Assembly: GCF_025998535.1 (NCBI RefSeq)
Contig: NZ_AP024233.1
Span: 248,001-312,000, forward strand
Direction: 5' to 3'
Source of the DNA: Desulfolithobacter dissulfuricans
GTDB lineage: Bacteria > Desulfobacterota > Desulfobulbia > Desulfobulbales > Desulfobulbaceae
Length of the DNA: 64,000 nucleotides
Shown piece by piece: positions 35,643 to 44,578 of this stretch (within the stretch, counting starts at the first letter, position 1; the number at the start of each line of letters is the position of its first letter). The position numbers were made by a program, and so were the translations under genes. Under the pieces are notes generated by a model, which saw nothing but the letters and a program-made list of their open reading frames with translations, searched no databases and was not told the DNA's origin.

Positions 35643-36686
35643 TCATGCGGCAAGAAATCTGTTCATATCAAACCCCTGTCTGTTTTTGAGCATGAAGTAC
35701 ACGGCCCGCCCCAGCTTGTGGGCCAGGATGGACAGGCCCTTGCCCTTGCCGTGCTTACTGGTGATCTTCTGGAGATAGCGCTGCCCCCGCTCGTTACCCT
35801 TGAGAAAAAGCTGCGCGGCCTCTGAAAAAGCCCAGCGCAGATGGGCATTGCCGATCTTCCTGCCGGCTGTGCCATACTTTTTGCCATTGGACTCCTTGGC
35901 GCACTTGACCAGGCGGCAGTAGGAGGCAAAATCCTGCACCCTTGGAAAACGGTCGATATCCTCGATCTCATAGAGCAGGTTCAGAGCAATGATGCGACCC
36001 ACGCCAGGGATGGTCTTGAGCAGGGCATAGGCCGTGGAGTCATGCTCTTTGGCACTTTTGATGATTTCCTGCTCGAGTACAGCAAGAACCTGATCATAGG
36101 TATCGATCATGTCCAGATTGGCTGCCACCGACATCTGGACTGCCGGATCATCGAAGCGCTCAAGCAGGTTCTCCCGGTTCTTTGCCTTGGCGATCCGTCC
36201 CAGGGGGAGCTGAAGGTTGTACTGACTGGCCGTGTTCTGTATGTGGGCCAGCAGTTCAGCCCGCTTGCGCATTAGATGATTACGCCTCCGCATCAGGTCA
36301 CGGGTTGCCCGCATCTTCCTGGGATAGACATAGGCCATGGGGATCAGTCCTCCTTTCAGCAGGGCAGCTATCTTGTGGGAGTCGATCTTGTCGTTCTTGC
36401 TCTTGCCGCCGTGGATGGCCCGCATGTAGAGGGCATGACCCAGGACAAAGGGAATCCCCTCGTCCGCGCAGAGATCGGCGAGCCAGTACCAGGAAAACAT
36501 GCACTCCGCACAGACGACGATGTCCTCCCGGAAAGGCTCTAGCACTCTGAGGAAGGTCTCCGGATTGGTTCTGATATTCCGGTGCAGGACAATCTCTCCT
36601 TCCCGGTTGAGGATGCAGAGATACATTTTGTTGGTGTGGAGGTCTATTCCGCAATAAAAATCATGCTGTTTGGTGTAAAATCTCAT
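35643..36686 (-). CDS. IS110-family (IS1111-like) DEDD transposase
   Basis: 347 residues. The N-terminal RuvC-like DEDD domain shows YCGIDLHTNKMYLCILN (first Asp), VCAECMFSWYWLADL (Glu) and SKNDKIDSHKIAALLKGG (Asp pair). The C-terminal Tnp_20 domain has LLKTIPGVGRIIALNLLYEI and the Ser-region FPRVQDFASYCRLVKCAKES. It recombines via a Ser/DEDD mechanism guided by a bridge RNA in characterised relatives. ATG 36686 follows AAGGAGG; a TTGCTG...TATAAT-like promoter lies just upstream. Confidence 0.93.
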   Translation of the reverse strand: MRFYTKQHDFYCGIDLHTNKMYLCILNREGEIVLHRNIRTNPETFLRVLEPFREDIVVCAECMFSWYWLADLCADEGIPFVLGHALYMRAIHGGKSKNDKIDSHKIAALLKGGLIPMAYVYPRKMRATRDLMRRRNHLMRKRAELLAHIQNTASQYNLQLPLGRIAKAKNRENLLERFDDPAVQMSVAANLDMIDTYDQVLAVLEQEIIKSAKEHDSTAYALLKTIPGVGRIIALNLLYEIEDIDRFPRVQDFASYCRLVKCAKESNGKKYGTAGRKIGNAHLRWAFSEAAQLFLKGNERGQRYLQKITSKHGKGKGLSILAHKLGRAVYFMLKNRQGFDMNRFLAA

Positions 36687-36777
36687 GAGAAGGCCTCCTT
36701 GCGTTGAGGTTGTTTGTGTTCTACTTCCATTATAGCAGCAACGGGCTGCCGGGAGCGAGGGGGCCTTCTCTATTATC

Positions 36778-36844
36778 AAATCGCTCCAGCTGACCGCCAA
36801 TCCTCTGCGCTCCTTTGCGGCAGCTGAGCTCAGCCGTTATGCGT
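36778..36844 (+). other. Right half of attC site
   Basis: AAATCGCTCCAGCTGACCGCC, a short variable loop, GCGGCAGCTGAGCTCAGCC and the R' box GTTATGC. GCTC(C)AGCTG(A)CCGC pairs with GCGGCAGCTGAGC leaving extrahelical bases on one strand, as in folded attC sites recognised by integron integrases. The following gene starts inside the GTTATG core. Confidence 0.65.
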
Positions 36845-37555
36845 CAGAAAAAAATGAATCAGAATGACTTCTCAGCTCTGGACCCATTAGGCAAAGCACT
36901 GCTTGCTTATTGGAAAGGAGATAAATTAGCTCAAATAACACAAGAATATCGATCAGGAGAAACAAAAACGATTCCTGCTTCTATATTCTTTCGTAATATT
37001 AATGAGTTTTGTCCAACAGAACATGTTTTAGAGTACTGCCAAGGTCGTATTCTGGTAGTTGGAGCTGGTACTGGCGTTCACGCCTTAGAACTTGAGAAAA
37101 ATGGTCATAATGTTACAGCGCTAGAGGTCAACCACCTGGCAGCTCAAATAATGAAAGAACGAGGAGTTAAAGACATTAGACGCTGTGATTTTTTTGAATT
37201 CACAGGTGAGTTATACGATACGATCATTATGCTCGGGCACAACATCGGAGTCTGTGAAACAGTAGGTCGATTAAATATTTTGCTTCAAAAATGCAGGTCT
37301 CTTTTAGTTCCCGGCGGGCAACTTTTGGCAAATTCTGTCAACGAATCGGTATCACGAAATATCATAAACAATCACGGATACCCAGGAGAACAAGAATTCC
37401 GTCTATCTTACGCAGGTAATTCAGGCCGGTGGATGCGTTGGTTGCATGTTGATTTTGAAACACTATCCAGAAAAGCAATTGAGTGTGAGTGGTCTATCGA
37501 GAAGCTCGTTGAAACTCAAGATGGGGAGTTTCTCGCAAGATTAATCGCAGCATAA
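36839..37555 (+). CDS. SAM-dependent methyltransferase (cassette gene)
   Basis: 238 residues. A class I methyltransferase with motif I ILVVGAGTGVHALELEKNG (about 70), acidic motif II end TALEVN, motif post-I region RRCDFFEFTGELYDTIIML and LLVPGGQLL. The substrate is unknown. The gene starts within the attC core (Met at 36839; Met at 36854 also possible), is AT-rich relative to nif genes, and runs up to nifV in the opposite orientation with no attC after it. Confidence 0.8.
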   Translation: MRQKKMNQNDFSALDPLGKALLAYWKGDKLAQITQEYRSGETKTIPASIFFRNINEFCPTEHVLEYCQGRILVVGAGTGVHALELEKNGHNVTALEVNHLAAQIMKERGVKDIRRCDFFEFTGELYDTIIMLGHNIGVCETVGRLNILLQKCRSLLVPGGQLLANSVNESVSRNIINNHGYPGEQEFRLSYAGNSGRWMRWLHVDFETLSRKAIECEWSIEKLVETQDGEFLARLIAA

Positions 37556-37586
37556 AGGACCTGAAAAAGACGGCTCCTCGACGTTT

Positions 37587-38717
37587 TTATTCAAGTAGAA
37601 GGATTAACTCCTCGTCGCTGAGGGTTTTGCTGCCAGCGCTGCTGCGTAGCCGGTGGAGTAACTTTTCTATTTCATTGTCGTCCACCGGGTAACCCAGGGC
37701 CTGGAGGTGATTGAGCAGAGCACGGCGGCCGACCTTGTGGCCGAAGCGCAGGTTCCGCCGGGCGCCGACCATGTTCGGGTCATAGGGTTCGTACGTGGCT
37801 GGATTGCTGGTCAGGCCGTGCAGGTGGAGGCCGGTTTCACAGGTGAAGATGTCCTCGCCGACAACGGGATGGCCCGGAGTGATGGTGGTGCCGGCGACAT
37901 TGCTGACCAGCAGGCAGAGGGGGCGCAGTTCGGCGGTGTGGTATCGTTTGAGCCCCTTTTTCAGGCAGAGAAAGCCAACGGTTTCTTCCAGCCGGCAGTT
38001 GCCTGCCCGTTCACCCAGGCCCAGCACCGTGGCGTCGATCCAGGCCGCGCCGGCTTCCTGGGCGGCTATGCTGTTGGCCGTGGCCATGCCGAAATCGTTG
38101 TGGGTATGGACGCCCAGGGCCAGGGTGGTTCTTTTCCCGATCCTCCGGACCAGGTCGGCGATCTCGGCCGGAGAACAGATACCCACGGTATCGGCCAGCC
38201 GGATCCTGGAGGCCCCGCTTTGTTCCGCGGTTTGTACCAGCTGATACAGAAACGGTCTGTCGGCACGGGTGGCGTCCTCCAGGCCGACAGAAACCAGCGG
38301 GATGCCGGCCTCGAGGGCCCTGGTGATGGATTCTTCCAGGGTGCGGAGAATCCAGGCCCGGTCCTTTTGCAGCCGCTCTTCTATATGGAGGTCCGAGGCG
38401 GGAATGGAGAGGGAGAGGACGTCCGGGGCGCAGGCCACGGCGAAGTCAATATCCTCCCGGCGGCAGCGGCACCAGAGGGCCAGGCGGCTCTGTTGGCCGA
38501 TGCGCTCCCTGACCTGGCCGATGAACTCCGGAAGATGGGGGTTCCTGGCCGAGGCGATGCCAAGCTCGATCTCGTCGATGCCGACCCTTGCCAGCCGGGC
38601 GACGATCTCCAGCCGCTGGTCCGGGGAAAAGTGGACCCCGGGCGTCTGTTCGCCCTCGCGCAGGGTCGAGTCGACGATGCCCTGGAACGTCTTCAATGTG
38701 TGGGGTGGGCTGGTCAT
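37587..38717 (-). CDS. nifV: Homocitrate synthase NifV
   Basis: About 376 residues. It condenses acetyl-CoA with 2-oxoglutarate to R-homocitrate, the organic ligand of FeMo-co. The DRE-TIM signature is at the N-terminus (IVDSTLREGEQTPGV), with metal ligands in LGVHTHNDFGMATANS (about 195) and GLGERAGNCRLEE (about 225). ATG 38717 is used; ATG 38738, overlapping the upstream gene by seven bases, is an alternative. Last gene of the glnK-amtB operon, on the far side of the insertion zone from nifHDK. Confidence 0.93.
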   Translation of the reverse strand: MTSPPHTLKTFQGIVDSTLREGEQTPGVHFSPDQRLEIVARLARVGIDEIELGIASARNPHLPEFIGQVRERIGQQSRLALWCRCRREDIDFAVACAPDVLSLSIPASDLHIEERLQKDRAWILRTLEESITRALEAGIPLVSVGLEDATRADRPFLYQLVQTAEQSGASRIRLADTVGICSPAEIADLVRRIGKRTTLALGVHTHNDFGMATANSIAAQEAGAAWIDATVLGLGERAGNCRLEETVGFLCLKKGLKRYHTAELRPLCLLVSNVAGTTITPGHPVVGEDIFTCETGLHLHGLTSNPATYEPYDPNMVGARRNLRFGHKVGRRALLNHLQALGYPVDDNEIEKLLHRLRSSAGSKTLSDEELILLLE

Positions 38718-38731
38718 CCTGCAGGTTGTCC

Positions 38732-40042
38732 TCAACATTCCTCAATCTGTTTTCTGAAGCGGCGGATCTGCTGTTCGCGGATGGTGGCCATGTCCAGGTG
38801 GTAGATATCGTGGGGAAAGAGGAATTCCGCCACCCCGGAGTCAATAATGCGTTTGACCTCGTATTCATCATGGGCCACGTCGCGCTGGTAACGGTAGTTG
38901 AGGTAAGAACGGTTGGTGTGGATGATGAACTCCACCCGCATACCGCCCAGCCGGGCGAAGAACTTCAGCATCGGCGTCTTGGTTGAACTGCCGGTGGCCG
39001 TGCCGCCATAGTTCCCACCGGTCAGGGTGTCCGAGATGTCTTCCAGGGTCATGAAGGAGTTGGCCCGCACCGCGCTGCGCGTCAGGTGGCGGAGGAACAG
39101 CTTCACGTCGCCGATGGAGTTGAGTACCGCCATGAGGCCCAGTTCATCATCCACGGCCGCGGCCGGGTTTTTTTCGTTTTTGCGCAACAGCTTGAGCACC
39201 TTGGCCGCCGGTGGCTTTTTGCGGATGGTAACGTAGATCGGAACTTCCCGGTTTCCGTCGCGAAAGCGGCGCCGCTTGATCAGGGTCAGCTTCTCGCCGG
39301 GCTCGAGAGAAAGCCCGGCCGCCTCCTCCTCGGAGATGACCCGCACATCGGTGCAGGAGAAGTCTTCCGGGGCGTGGCGGCTGTGGAGGTAGCTGATCTT
39401 AAGGTCACCGATCTTCAGGCTCGGGCTCCAGACATAGTCGTTTAGGAAATCGAGGAACCGGGCGAACTGTTCCTCGGTCTCGGTTTCCCGTTCCCGCTGG
39501 TCGATGGAGCCGGCCAGGCCCATGAGCATCAGCTTGCGCTTGGCCTCGAAGCGGGCTTTGCGATGGAACCGGTCATCAAAGATGATCAGGAGCAGTTCCA
39601 CCGGATCGTGGATGGTCTCGATCTCGTTGGTCATCTCGATGTGCGAGCTGTAAGGTGCCAGGACCTTGGCCCGCAGGGAATTGATGACGTCGTCGGCCGT
39701 GCGGGCGTAGTCGCGCAGGTAGCGGTTGATTTCACCGGAACTGCCGTCGATGCCGAACATGTTGCCCAGCAGTTTCTGGGCCCGGGCCCCGTTGCGGACA
39801 CGCAGGCTGCGGTTGTGGATCAGGGTAAGAATTTCGTCAAAGGAGTTGATCCCCAGGAAGTCGAAAATCTGGTTGCGTACCGCCCAGTACTTTGTCTTGA
39901 GCAGCTGATCGCGGCACAGTTCCCGGACCCAGGCCTTGGTTTCCCTGGAAAAGGGATGGTGCAGGGGTGGCTCCGCCGTGATGGCGAAGGGCCCGTCCTG
40001 GAGCATGGCGGTGAATATGGATTTGCGGTTCAGTATACTCAT
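38732..40042 (-). CDS. Unknown protein in glnK-amtB-nifV operon
   Basis: 436 residues, soluble, charged, no transmembrane segment and no motif I recognise. Segments that look conserved-like: VRNQIFDFLGINSFDEIL, TKTPMLKFFARLGGMRVEFIIHTNRSYLNYRYQ and FLFPHDIYHLDM. It overlaps nifV by a few bases and follows the pseudo-glutaminase gene by 11, so the three are co-translated. The context points to ammonium sensing or homocitrate metabolism, but no activity can be assigned. Confidence 0.75.
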   Translation of the reverse strand: MSILNRKSIFTAMLQDGPFAITAEPPLHHPFSRETKAWVRELCRDQLLKTKYWAVRNQIFDFLGINSFDEILTLIHNRSLRVRNGARAQKLLGNMFGIDGSSGEINRYLRDYARTADDVINSLRAKVLAPYSSHIEMTNEIETIHDPVELLLIIFDDRFHRKARFEAKRKLMLMGLAGSIDQRERETETEEQFARFLDFLNDYVWSPSLKIGDLKISYLHSRHAPEDFSCTDVRVISEEEAAGLSLEPGEKLTLIKRRRFRDGNREVPIYVTIRKKPPAAKVLKLLRKNEKNPAAAVDDELGLMAVLNSIGDVKLFLRHLTRSAVRANSFMTLEDISDTLTGGNYGGTATGSSTKTPMLKFFARLGGMRVEFIIHTNRSYLNYRYQRDVAHDEYEVKRIIDSGVAEFLFPHDIYHLDMATIREQQIRRFRKQIEEC

Positions 40043-40053
40043 GGTAACACAGG

Positions 40054-40797
40054 TCAGGTTGTCTGGTACCAGCGGGTGACCAGCCCGGAAAAATTCTGCA
40101 AGATCCGGAAAAAATCGTCCGCCAGGGTGCGCTGGCAGCGCATGGCTTCGTCAAGCAGGGATTCTATCCTGTTTGCCCGGGAAGGTAAAGGGAGACGCAT
40201 CTGGTCCCGGTGCTGCAGCCGGTGTTCGATATCACAGGGATGGGCGGCATGATTGTCAAACTGCAGGCCGATGATATGGGGCCGGCCCTTGACGCAGAAC
40301 GCCTCTACCACGCACTGGCTCGAGGTGGCCAGCAGAAGCATGTTGGGTGATACCGGTGACTGTACCGACTGGCTGTGGAACTTGAAAAGAGCAAGCGGGG
40401 TATCAATGGTCGCGAACAGCGGATGGTTACGCCCGTCGTGGGTCAGGTGCCCTTCCACAAAACCGATGCCGGGCAGAAAGTTGGGGCCGATGGTCGCTCC
40501 TACCGCCTGGGCCATGAGCTGGTGGCCAAGGCCAAAGCCAAGACAGGGTCTGTCCAGTGACAGCCAGGCCATAAGATACCGTCGTTCCAGGCCGAGAAAG
40601 GGGTAGTCTTGCTCCCAGGTTCCGTTATCCGGACCGCTGAGCAGAATGAGGGCGTCAAAGTCGGCCGGGTCCGGCGGGGCCTGCTCCCACATTCTGACGA
40701 CCTGCAGTTCGATGCCGAGCTGTCTGGCACCCTGCAGGAGCAGAAGTCCCGGGGGCTCCCAGGGAACATGCTGCAGAACGAGGAAACAAAGGGCCAT
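40054..40797 (-). CDS. Class I glutamine amidotransferase-like protein without catalytic residues
   Basis: 247 residues with the GATase-1 fold pattern: oxyanion region LILLSGPDNGTW (about 50), a nucleophile-elbow region PCLGFGLGHQLMAQAVGA (about 83) and the C-terminal strand HIIGLQFDNHAAH (about 175). In active enzymes the elbow reads GxCxGxQ and the C-terminus FHPE. Here the nucleophile Cys is Gly (FGLGHQ) and His-Pro-Glu is Asp-Asn-His. It is therefore probably not a glutaminase; a glutamine-binding or scaffold role is possible. It lies between amtB and the 436-residue protein gene. Confidence 0.82.
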   Translation of the reverse strand: MALCFLVLQHVPWEPPGLLLLQGARQLGIELQVVRMWEQAPPDPADFDALILLSGPDNGTWEQDYPFLGLERRYLMAWLSLDRPCLGFGLGHQLMAQAVGATIGPNFLPGIGFVEGHLTHDGRNHPLFATIDTPLALFKFHSQSVQSPVSPNMLLLATSSQCVVEAFCVKGRPHIIGLQFDNHAAHPCDIEHRLQHRDQMRLPLPSRANRIESLLDEAMRCQRTLADDFFRILQNFSGLVTRWYQTT

Positions 40798-40926
40798 GAT
40801 CTTTCTCCATCAGAAAAATGGCTGCTTCTGTGTGGAGGAGCAACAAAGGGGGAGTACAGAAGCAGCCACGGGGGAGGGGGAACCGGCCCTGCGGACAGGG
40901 CCGGTATCGTCTGGTGTGGCCGGGGA

Positions 40927-42264
40927 TCAGTTGATGGTCTGGAAGTCGTTGTATGCGTGGGCGCCGTGTTCGACGATGTCCACACCAAGCAGTTCGTCTT
41001 CTTCGGAAATCCGCAGGCCAATGGTCTTGTCAATGGTCTTGAAGAGGATGAAAGCGGTGCCAAAGGCCCAGACAAAGGCGGCGACGATGCCGATCAGCTG
41101 GGTGGTGATGATGGCAGTGGTTACACCCTCCATGTTGAAGAGTCCGGCGGCCAGGGTGCCCCAGGCGCCGCAGACTCCGTGGACAGATACTGCGCCGACC
41201 GGATCGTCGATGTGGAGCCGGTCCAGGGTCACGACCGAGAGGACCACGATGACGCCGGCGATCAGGCCGATGATGATGGAGCTGGTCGGGCTGACGTTGG
41301 CACATCCGGCGGTAATACCTACCAGGCCGGCCAGGGCGCCGTTTAAGCTCATGCCCACGTCAGGTTTCTTGAACATGATCCAGGAGATCATCATGGCGGC
41401 GACAACACCGGCGGCTGCGGCCAGGTTGGTATTGACAAAGATCATGGCGATGGAGGTGTCGCCGGTTGTGGTGGAGCCGGGGTTGAAGCCGAACCAGCCA
41501 AGCCAGAGGATGAAGACACCGATGGCGGCCAGGGGGATGTTGTGACCCGGGATGGCGCGAATCTCACCCTTGGGACCATATTTGCCTTTCCGCGGACCAA
41601 GGACGATGGCACCGGCCAGGGCGCACCAGCCACCAATGGAATGGACCACGGTGGAACCGGCAAAGTCGATGAAACCCTTGCCCTCCAGCCAGCCGTTTCC
41701 GTTCAGCAGCGAACCCCAGGCCCAGGAGCCGAAGATCGGGTAGATAAAGGCACAGACTACGAAGGAGTAGATCAGGTAGCCGGTGAATTTGGTCCGTTCG
41801 GCAACCGCACCGGAGACAATGGTGGCTGCCGTGGCGGCAAATACACACTGGAACATCCAGAAGGCCAGAACCCAGGGATCTCCGTCCGGTCCGGTCCAGC
41901 CGGAGAGGAAGAAGTCAGTGGTGCCGAACCAGCCGGTCTTGGTGGCGCCGAACATGAGGCCAAAGCCCACGGCCCAGAACGCAAGGGATCCCATGGAGAA
42001 GTCGAGCAGATTCTTCATCATGATATTCACTGCGCTCTTGGCTCGGGTGAAACCCGATTCTACCATGGCAAAGCCGGCCTGCATGAAAAAGACCAGGGCG
42101 GCGGCGATAAGAGTCCAGACAAAGTTGAGGTTGGTCTGCACCGCTTCGACCGCGGCCGCATTGGTTTCAACGGTGACCTGGACTGTTTCCTCGGCCCCGA
42201 ACGCCGGGGCGGTGACGGCAAAAAGTGCCAGTAGCAGCAGAAGTGGAATCATTTTGTTTTTCAT
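40927..42264 (-). CDS. amtB: Ammonium transporter AmtB
   Basis: 445 residues: signal peptide (LLLLLALFAVTAPAFG) and 11 transmembrane helices. The twin pore His are in GSTVVHSIGGW and SVHGVCGAWG, and the Phe gate region is FQCVFAATAATIVSGAVAER. It conducts ammonium across the inner membrane and is blocked by GlnK at high nitrogen. The C-terminal tail (RISEEDELLGVDIVEHGAHAYND) is the conserved GlnK-binding region. It follows glnK by 53 bases. Confidence 0.97.
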   Translation of the reverse strand: MKNKMIPLLLLLALFAVTAPAFGAEETVQVTVETNAAAVEAVQTNLNFVWTLIAAALVFFMQAGFAMVESGFTRAKSAVNIMMKNLLDFSMGSLAFWAVGFGLMFGATKTGWFGTTDFFLSGWTGPDGDPWVLAFWMFQCVFAATAATIVSGAVAERTKFTGYLIYSFVVCAFIYPIFGSWAWGSLLNGNGWLEGKGFIDFAGSTVVHSIGGWCALAGAIVLGPRKGKYGPKGEIRAIPGHNIPLAAIGVFILWLGWFGFNPGSTTTGDTSIAMIFVNTNLAAAAGVVAAMMISWIMFKKPDVGMSLNGALAGLVGITAGCANVSPTSSIIIGLIAGVIVVLSVVTLDRLHIDDPVGAVSVHGVCGAWGTLAAGLFNMEGVTTAIITTQLIGIVAAFVWAFGTAFILFKTIDKTIGLRISEEDELLGVDIVEHGAHAYNDFQTIN

Positions 42265-42317
42265 TGGTATGTCTCCCTGAAATGGATTTTCTCATCCGGC
42301 CAGGCCGGTGTTTTTTT

Positions 42318-42892
<575 letters not shown>

Positions 42893-42957
42893 GGCTGAAA
42901 GAGAGGGGGGCGGGAATAAGTGGTTCTTTAATCCACGGTGTGGCTCCAGGTTTACCA

Positions 42958-42987
42958 TTGACAGCTCTTTGTTTCCGCTGGTATCTT
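42958..42987 (+). promoter_or_regulatory. Candidate sigma-70 promoter of thiC-like gene
   Basis: TTGACA, 18 bases, TATCTT. The -35 box is perfect; the -10 is moderate. It leaves a leader of about 240 bases before the gene. Confidence 0.45.
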
Positions 42988-43028
42988 CGACCTGAATTAC
43001 GATATACTGGCCTCCTTCCCGCGTTCAG

Positions 43029-43094
43029 GGGCCGGTGGAAAGGGAGAAGGCCAGCATGTGCCCCTTTCGGTGAAGTGCACGTTGCCACCGGTCC
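43029..43094 (+). ncRNA. Structured leader of thiC-like gene
   Basis: A stem GGGCCGGTGG / CCACCGGTCC encloses an inner hairpin AAAGGGAGAAGG...CCCCTTT and GTGAAGTGCAC. A second hairpin CCCTTGG...CAAGGG lies near 43157. The TPP (THI-box) sequences CTGAGA and ACCTGA are absent, as is the cobalamin B12 box, so it is not an obvious known riboswitch. Confidence 0.4.
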
Positions 43095-43234
43095 GGCTGC
43101 TGCATCCATGCCTGTCCCTGTCCTTGATATCACAGCCTTTTACAGCCTTCAGGAACCCTTGGAGTATGTCTTTTCAAGGGTGTTTTACAACCTGTAACCA
43201 ACAGCTTCCCAGCTGCAATCCGTCTGGAGAATGA

Positions 43235-44578
43235 ATGATGAGTATTCGTGAAGATGCCCTGACCGGTAAGAAAACCGACCTTTTTGTTACCTGTGCTGCC
43301 AACGAGAATATGGATGTGGAAACCCTGATGGCAGGGGTTGCCGAAGGAACCATTGCCATTCCGAAAAACCGGCATCACAATTTTGAAAAGATCATGGCCA
43401 TTGGCAAGGGTACGTCCACCAAGGTCAATGCCAACATCGGGTCTTCCAGGGATATCGCCAGCCTGGATGCAGAGCTTGAGAAGCTGCGGGTTTCGGTCAA
43501 GGCCGGAACTGATACGGTCATGGATCTCTCCATGGGCGGGGATCTCGATGCCGTCCGGCGCGGTATTCTGGAGAACTGCCCGGTGCCGCTGGGAACGGTG
43601 CCTATCTACCAGGCCGTGGCCGAGACCGTGGAGCAGCAGAACAAGGAGATCGTCGAGGTCACGGTCGACCACATGTTCAAGACCATTGAGAAGCAGGCCA
43701 TGGACGGGGTCGATTTCATGACCATTCACTGCGGCATCACCCGTAACCTCCAGCAGCGTCTGCTGCAGGAAAAACGGATCATGGGCGTGGTGAGCCGGGG
43801 TGGTTCGTTCCTGCTGGAGTGGATGAGCCACCACAAGAAGGAAAACCCCTTTTATGAGCATTTCGATGATCTGCTGGCCATCTTGAAGGAACACGAGGTG
43901 ACGCTCAGCCTGGGTGACGGTATCCGTCCCGGCTGTCTGGCCGATGCCACCGACCGCAACCAGATCCAGGAGCTCATTCATCTGGGCGAGCTGACCCAGC
44001 GGGCCTGGGAGGCCGGAGTTCAGGTGATCATCGAGGGTCCGGGTCACATGCCGCTGGATCAGGTGTCGGCCAATGTCCTGCTGCAGAAGAAGATCTGTCA
44101 CGGGGCGCCGTTCTATGTTCTCGGACCGCTGGTCACCGATATCGCTCCGGGGTATGATCATATTACCGGCGCTATCGGCGGGGCCATTGCCGCGGCCGCC
44201 GGGGCCGACTATCTCTGTTACGTCACCCCGGCCGAGCATCTGAAGCTGCCCGATATCCAGGATGTGCACGAAGGGGTGATCGCCTCCAAGATCGCGGCCC
44301 ATGCGGCGGATATCGTCAAGGGGGTTCCCGGGGCCATGGAACTGGACAACGAAATGGCCCGGCGCCGGAATGCCCTGGACTGGAAGGGGCAGATCGAGCT
44401 GTCGGTGGATCCGGAGAAGGCGGCGCGGTTCAGGGAAGAGGGCTTGAGCGACAAGGGGCCCACCTGCTCCATGTGTGGTTCCTACTGCGCCATCCAGGTC
44501 TTCAACCGGTCCCAGCACAACCTGGAAAAGGAGCAGAAAAATGGTGGATGCGGGAGCAATTGCGGATCGGGTAAGTGA
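43235..44578 (+). CDS. thiC: ThiC/BzaF-type radical SAM pyrimidine or benzimidazole synthase
   Basis: 447 residues of the ThiC superfamily, which convert aminoimidazole ribotide to HMP-phosphate (ThiC, thiamin) or 5-hydroxybenzimidazole (BzaF, B12 lower ligand). Core motifs: TKVNANIGSS (about 66), GTVPIYQA (about 125), GDGIRPGCLADA, EGPGHMPLDQ. The C-terminal cluster motif is CSMCGSYC (C-x2-C-x3-C), one residue shorter than the C-x2-C-x4-C of long-form ThiC. Short length and this motif are shared by short ThiC and BzaF forms, so the choice between them is open; the gene symbol is the conventional one. Ends in a Cys/Gly tail. Confidence 0.85.
   Translation: MMSIREDALTGKKTDLFVTCAANENMDVETLMAGVAEGTIAIPKNRHHNFEKIMAIGKGTSTKVNANIGSSRDIASLDAELEKLRVSVKAGTDTVMDLSMGGDLDAVRRGILENCPVPLGTVPIYQAVAETVEQQNKEIVEVTVDHMFKTIEKQAMDGVDFMTIHCGITRNLQQRLLQEKRIMGVVSRGGSFLLEWMSHHKKENPFYEHFDDLLAILKEHEVTLSLGDGIRPGCLADATDRNQIQELIHLGELTQRAWEAGVQVIIEGPGHMPLDQVSANVLLQKKICHGAPFYVLGPLVTDIAPGYDHITGAIGGAIAAAAGADYLCYVTPAEHLKLPDIQDVHEGVIASKIAAHAADIVKGVPGAMELDNEMARRRNALDWKGQIELSVDPEKAARFREEGLSDKGPTCSMCGSYCAIQVFNRSQHNLEKEQKNGGCGSNCGSGK

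Larger units (their letters stand above)
35024..36777 (-). mobile_element. IS110/IS1111-type insertion sequence inside attC
   Basis: Limits are inferred. The transposase gene is on the minus strand, with a short leader (about 90 bases) on one side and a long 600-base non-coding part past its stop. Subterminal inverted repeats AGAAGGCCC (35028-35036) and GGGCCTTCT (36761-36769) lie a few bases inside each end, a hallmark of the IS1111 subgroup. The element separates the two arms of an attC site, a known target preference of some IS1111 members. The long non-coding end is where a bridge RNA would be expected. Confidence 0.65.
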
